Source: Diphasiastrum complanatum
Lineage: Eukaryota; Streptophyta; Lycopodiopsida; Lycopodiales; Lycopodiaceae
Length of the DNA: 64,000 nucleotides
Direction of reading: 5' to 3'
Assembly (NCBI GenBank): GCA_029204225.1
Contig: CM055093.1
Coordinates: 27,687,566 to 27,751,565 of the forward strand
Shown here: positions 61,435 through 64,000 of the stretch, piece by piece
Position numbering within the stretch: position 1 is the stretch's first letter
Layout of the letters: each line of letters opens with the position of its first letter
Made by a program: the position numbers and the translations under genes
Notes under the pieces: generated by a model
The model's database searches: none
What the model was told of the DNA's origin: nothing
Seen by the model: only the letters and a program-made list of their open reading frames with translations

Positions 61435-61869
61435 TCATTGAGGAATAGGCCCTCTCTCTGTAGGTGGTGGTCTAGAGGTGAAGCCACTCTTGAAAACCTG
61501 ATCGTATGTACTCCTCAGCCTCATGACAAGATGCATGTCCTGAGACATGAGAGTAACTCTCTTGGCGTGCACTGTGCAAAGCGTAGAGTCCTCATTAAAT
61601 TTAGCTTGAAAGTCCTCATAGGTAGTATGGAGGGCTTCCAGGGCTGTTATGTTCCAGCGAACATCATGTGAGAGTGACATTGTCACTAATCCCACAGACC
61701 TGTAGAACAGAGCATGTGAAATCAGGAGATTAGTTGTTCTCCTGATATTCCTTAGCCATGGTCTTCTCGGCCGACCTACTCTCCTACCAGTGCCCACTGC
61801 CCTTCCTACAGGAGGATGAGTAGGCGAGGCAAATGTGGAAAGACGTGTTGTCTGCTTGGTATGGGCCAT
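61435..61869 (-). CDS. Divergent histone H3-like protein (possibly CENH3-like)
   Basis: 144 residues, no intron needed. The N-terminus MAHTKQTTRLST mirrors the H3 tail, keeping the Lys-4 position and replacing Lys-9 by Leu. The tail is short, Pro/Gly/Arg-rich (to about residue 37). From LRNIRR (39-44) to RLR (117-119) it aligns with the H3 histone fold; after LLI it is gap-free with H3 for over 70 residues, including DVRW (69-72), EALHTTYEDF, and the hallmark LCTVHAKRVTLMSQDMHL (97-114). RW at the loop before helix 2 recalls centromeric H3, but loop 1 lacks the usual CENH3 extra residue. A 25-residue C-terminal extension ends at TGA; the same frame then stays open another about 70 codons (RKRKQTKP, Ser/Pro-rich). 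Canonical H3 is far more conserved, so this is a fast-evolving variant, a captured copy or a decaying gene. Confidence 0.65.
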   Translation of the reverse strand: MAHTKQTTRLSTFASPTHPPVGRAVGTGRRVGRPRRPWLRNIRRTTNLLISHALFYRSVGLVTMSLSHDVRWNITALEALHTTYEDFQAKFNEDSTLCTVHAKRVTLMSQDMHLVMRLRSTYDQVFKSGFTSRPPPTERGPIPQ

Positions 61870-62110
61870 TTCAAGCTAAGGTATCGTTATGACGTGCCAA
61901 ACAGAAAGAACAATGGATATCGGAGAGGGGAGGTGTGTGATGGCGATATGAGAGATGGCGTATAGCTGCGACGTGTGGAGGGGGAAGCTGTATGGGTATC
62001 TGACTGACTGGGCGCATGGTAGCAATATGCGGATAGCGAGGAGCGCAAGGAAATCTGAGGAGCGCTAGGAAACGAAAAAATTCGAAACAAAAATATGAGT
62101 CAAAAATGTT

Positions 62111-62478
62111 CTTTTATACCTACTGAACATCCCATCATTGTCACACGTGTGATGTGACACTTTCAATCCCCGCGCATGTGGTTACATGTGTCATCATATG
62201 GACTAGTCACGTGTTAGGACATCACTGGTCCATACAATCATACGGCTGGCACGCAAGTGCAAGGACACGTGTCATGATATGGGCCATTCATGCGTCACAT
62301 GATGACTGGTCTGTATGATCATATAGTGGCATGCACGTGTGAGGACATGTGTCAAGATCTGGAGCATACACGTGTCATGCAATGATTTGGTCGTCGTTTC
62401 CACACGTGTGGCAATTTTGATCGCACATTTTAGAAACATGTGTATGGTTCAGATCCTTTGAATTAGAGTATATATAAG
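62111..62478. promoter_or_regulatory. Divergent promoter with 80-bp G-box tandem repeats
   Basis: Minus-strand TATAAAAG (62111-62118) lies about 242 bp upstream of the H3-like ATG, and the intervening leader is CT-rich. Plus-strand TATATATAAG (62469-62478) points the other way. Between them three tandem units begin at 62184, 62265 and 62345 (80-81 bp apart), each starting ACAYGTGTCA and holding a second ACGTG/ATGCG site about 30 bp on; CACACGTGTG also occurs at 62141 and 62391. G-boxes bind bZIP and bHLH factors. Whatever the plus-strand promoter served has been replaced from about 62560 by copia sequence. Confidence 0.55.
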
Positions 62479-62559
62479 AGGGTCATTTTCGGAATTCAGT
62501 TTCGCATATCGAGTCCAGCAAACCGACCTGCTCCAAATCCAAAACATACTATATCGCTA

Positions 62560-63637
62560 CCTCCCTCATAGTCCCTTTCAATTTGCAAGCTGAGGTAACA
62601 CCTGACTTCTCCCAGATTTACGATCTCAAAATGTTTCGAGATGTCTTCCTTCACTTTAGCAATTAGTTGCTCACTCTTGCAAAGTATCAGAGTGTCATCC
62701 ACATACATAGCCACAATGATGATTTGCCCATCTGTAACTCTGACATACACATTGGAATCAGCCAACAGTGGCTTGAATCACAATGATTTCAGGGCTTGAT
62801 CCTTCCTCTTGTACCATTGTCGAGCTGACTATTTCAGACCATAAATACTTCTATGCATTTTGCATTCATAATCAGGAAGTGAATTCGAGACATATCTCGG
62901 GGGTTGATCCATGTATACCTCCTCGTCTAACTCATCATGCAAGAAGGCTATCTTCTCATCCACAATGTGGATCCTGAGGTCATAAGTTGTTGCATATGCA
63001 AATAACAGTCGTAGGGACAAATGTTTGACAACAGGAGAGAAGGTTTCAGAGTAGTCAATACCATGTCTTTGAAAAAATCCCTTCGCTACTAGTCTTGCCT
63101 TGTATTTTGAGACATTCCCATCCGGTCCATACTTGAGCTTGAAAACCCATTTGCATTTGACAGTCTTGCGCTTATGTGGTAATGGCTGCAACGTCCATAC
63201 CTGGTTCTTCCTCATGGACTCCATCTCTTCATTCATGGCTTGGATCCATTTGTCCTTCTCTGGACATTCGATTGCTTCCTCGAAAGTCTGTGGTTCACCA
63301 CTGAATCCACAAAACTCTTCTGATGTAGAAGCAGAGCTGTCTGGCACGTATCTTGATGGCGCTCTTCGTGGTCTTGTCGACCTTCTAGGAGATCCTCTTG
63401 GGACAACAATGCCTTTGTCTTTGTCTGCACAACTAGGTTCAAAACCATCTTGGTTTATAGGAACTATAGCAGTAGGCTGCCTCTCAAATCTTTCGTCTTT
63501 AGATTCGTCACTCAAATGAGAAGCAACTCAAAACTCTTCGTTTTCATTTTTGTCTTTTGCTCCCTCTGTCATTGGCGGCAGGTCATAGTACTGGCTCTCT
63601 AGAACTTCATAGCTGACAGGATCGTCATTGGCCATTG
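62560..63637 (-). pseudogene. Copia D4: reverse transcriptase fragment
   Basis: Family D RT, the least broken copy in the window: frame 62829-63515 reads KDKWIQAMNEEMESMRKNQV, CKWVFKLKYGPDGNVSKYKA, MHRSIYGLK then TAG for CAG. The next frame (62560-62765) has the intact box MYVDDTLILCKSEQ and EIVNLGEVRCYLSLQ. It is cut at about 62560 inside RT and at about 63637 in the integrase-RT linker (AMANDDPVS). No LTR joins it directly in the proper place. Confidence 0.88.
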
Positions 63638-63880
63638 TCCATAGATCAAGCTGTCATTGGTTGAGCTTCAGTCTTCGCTTGTAGGCCGCAAGTGTTGACC
63701 TGCAGTTTTCTTTGGTCATCTTCATTCGTTACCCAGATGTTGCGATTTGCGGTTTGCAGGTTGTCGGCCTTCGTTATCTTTGTTGTTTGTATGTGATGCA
63801 GTTGCAGTAGCGGCGGTTTGCGGTTCATAAGCTATTAATGCTTTGTGGGTAGAGACCTCAAGTTTCTTCAAACATTAGCT
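63638..63880 (-). mobile_element. LTR fragment related to family D
   Basis: On the minus strand it starts TGAAGAAACTTGAGG near 63879, like the family-D LTR start TGAAGAAACA, then ...ACAAAGCATTAATAGCT in parallel with ACAAAGCGTTGCTAGCT. It then has GCAAACCGC-type repeats (63750-63830) not seen in D1/D2, so it is a distinct subfamily. Cut at 63638. Confidence 0.5.
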
Positions 63881-64000
63881 AATCCAATGTTTGGCCTTCT
63901 TCTCTATATTCTAAAAGATATCTTATGAAAACAAAAAAATGTTGAAAATTAAGTCCACAGTTGTCTCCTTGGTGAATGACTAGTTTCTATTTCAAGATTC
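63881..64000. other. Window end, nothing recognised
   Basis: 120 bp of AT-rich sequence right of the LTR fragment. Confidence 0.5.

Noticed and set aside
63646-63828. 60-codon minus-strand frame
   Set aside because: Lies in an LTR fragment with GCAAACCGC repeats; no coding similarity.

Overview
The window is nuclear DNA of a land plant. The only two recognisable cellular genes encode early light-induced proteins (ELIPs, chloroplast chlorophyll-binding-like proteins), introns are short with GT-AG ends, and most of the rest is plant-type Ty1/copia and Ty3/gypsy retrotransposon sequence, with LINE, tRNA-SINE-like and Penelope-like remnants and long (GA)n microsatellites. The sequence does not let me name the species.

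Layout. 1-4740: AT-rich non-coding DNA with two long (GA)n arrays and three copies of an unclassified dispersed repeat. 4741-6045: ELIP copy 1 on the minus strand with its promoter; its last exon carries a 2-bp frameshift. 6046-8260: no gene seen. 8261-17560: a decayed plus-strand copia element (A) with composite LTRs, into which a truncated minus-strand copia (B) is embedded. 17561-22540: a palindrome-rich foldback block, a decayed unrecognised gene and a gypsy-like LTR end. 22548-23290: copia RT scrap. 23510-30483: copia element D1 (minus). 30630-33380: copia scraps and a tRNA-like SINE. 33385-34785: the intact ELIP copy 2 (three exons, 209 residues) with a promoter block resembling that of copy 1. 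35651-37227: LINE 3' end containing a 134-bp (GA)n array. 37228-42424: copia D2 (same family as D1), itself hit by an inverted LTR insertion. 42425-46358: SINE-like tRNA unit, a long coiled-coil ORF with in-frame stops, an 11-bp-period array of TTCnnGAA motifs, and gypsy integrase/RNase H. 46380-48310: rearranged scraps of families C and D. 48311-56117: gypsy leader/gag/protease split by copia element C (49934-54921), which has two 682-bp LTRs and a near-perfect target duplication. 56118-60470: unknown ORFs, a Penelope-like reverse transcriptase remnant and a broken intron-containing gene. 60504-62478: a minus-strand transcription unit starting with a divergent histone H3-like ORF, followed by a Ser/Pro-rich linker and exons with a possible Ulp1-like protease signature, headed by a G-box-rich tandem-repeat promoter. 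62560-64000: copia D4 scrap and a related LTR fragment.

How the parts relate. The ELIP pair looks like an old tandem duplication, now about 28 kb apart because of nested retroelements; the promoter blocks and TATA-to-ATG spacing are conserved, but only the distal copy keeps an intact reading frame. Nearly every mobile-element ORF is broken, and where paralogues can be compared many premature stops read as CAG to TAG or CGA to TGA, as expected for decay of methylated cytosines. The most novel candidates are the H3-like/Ulp1-like unit with its divergent promoter (60504-62478) and the HSE-like array upstream of the gypsy accessory ORF (44298-44572).
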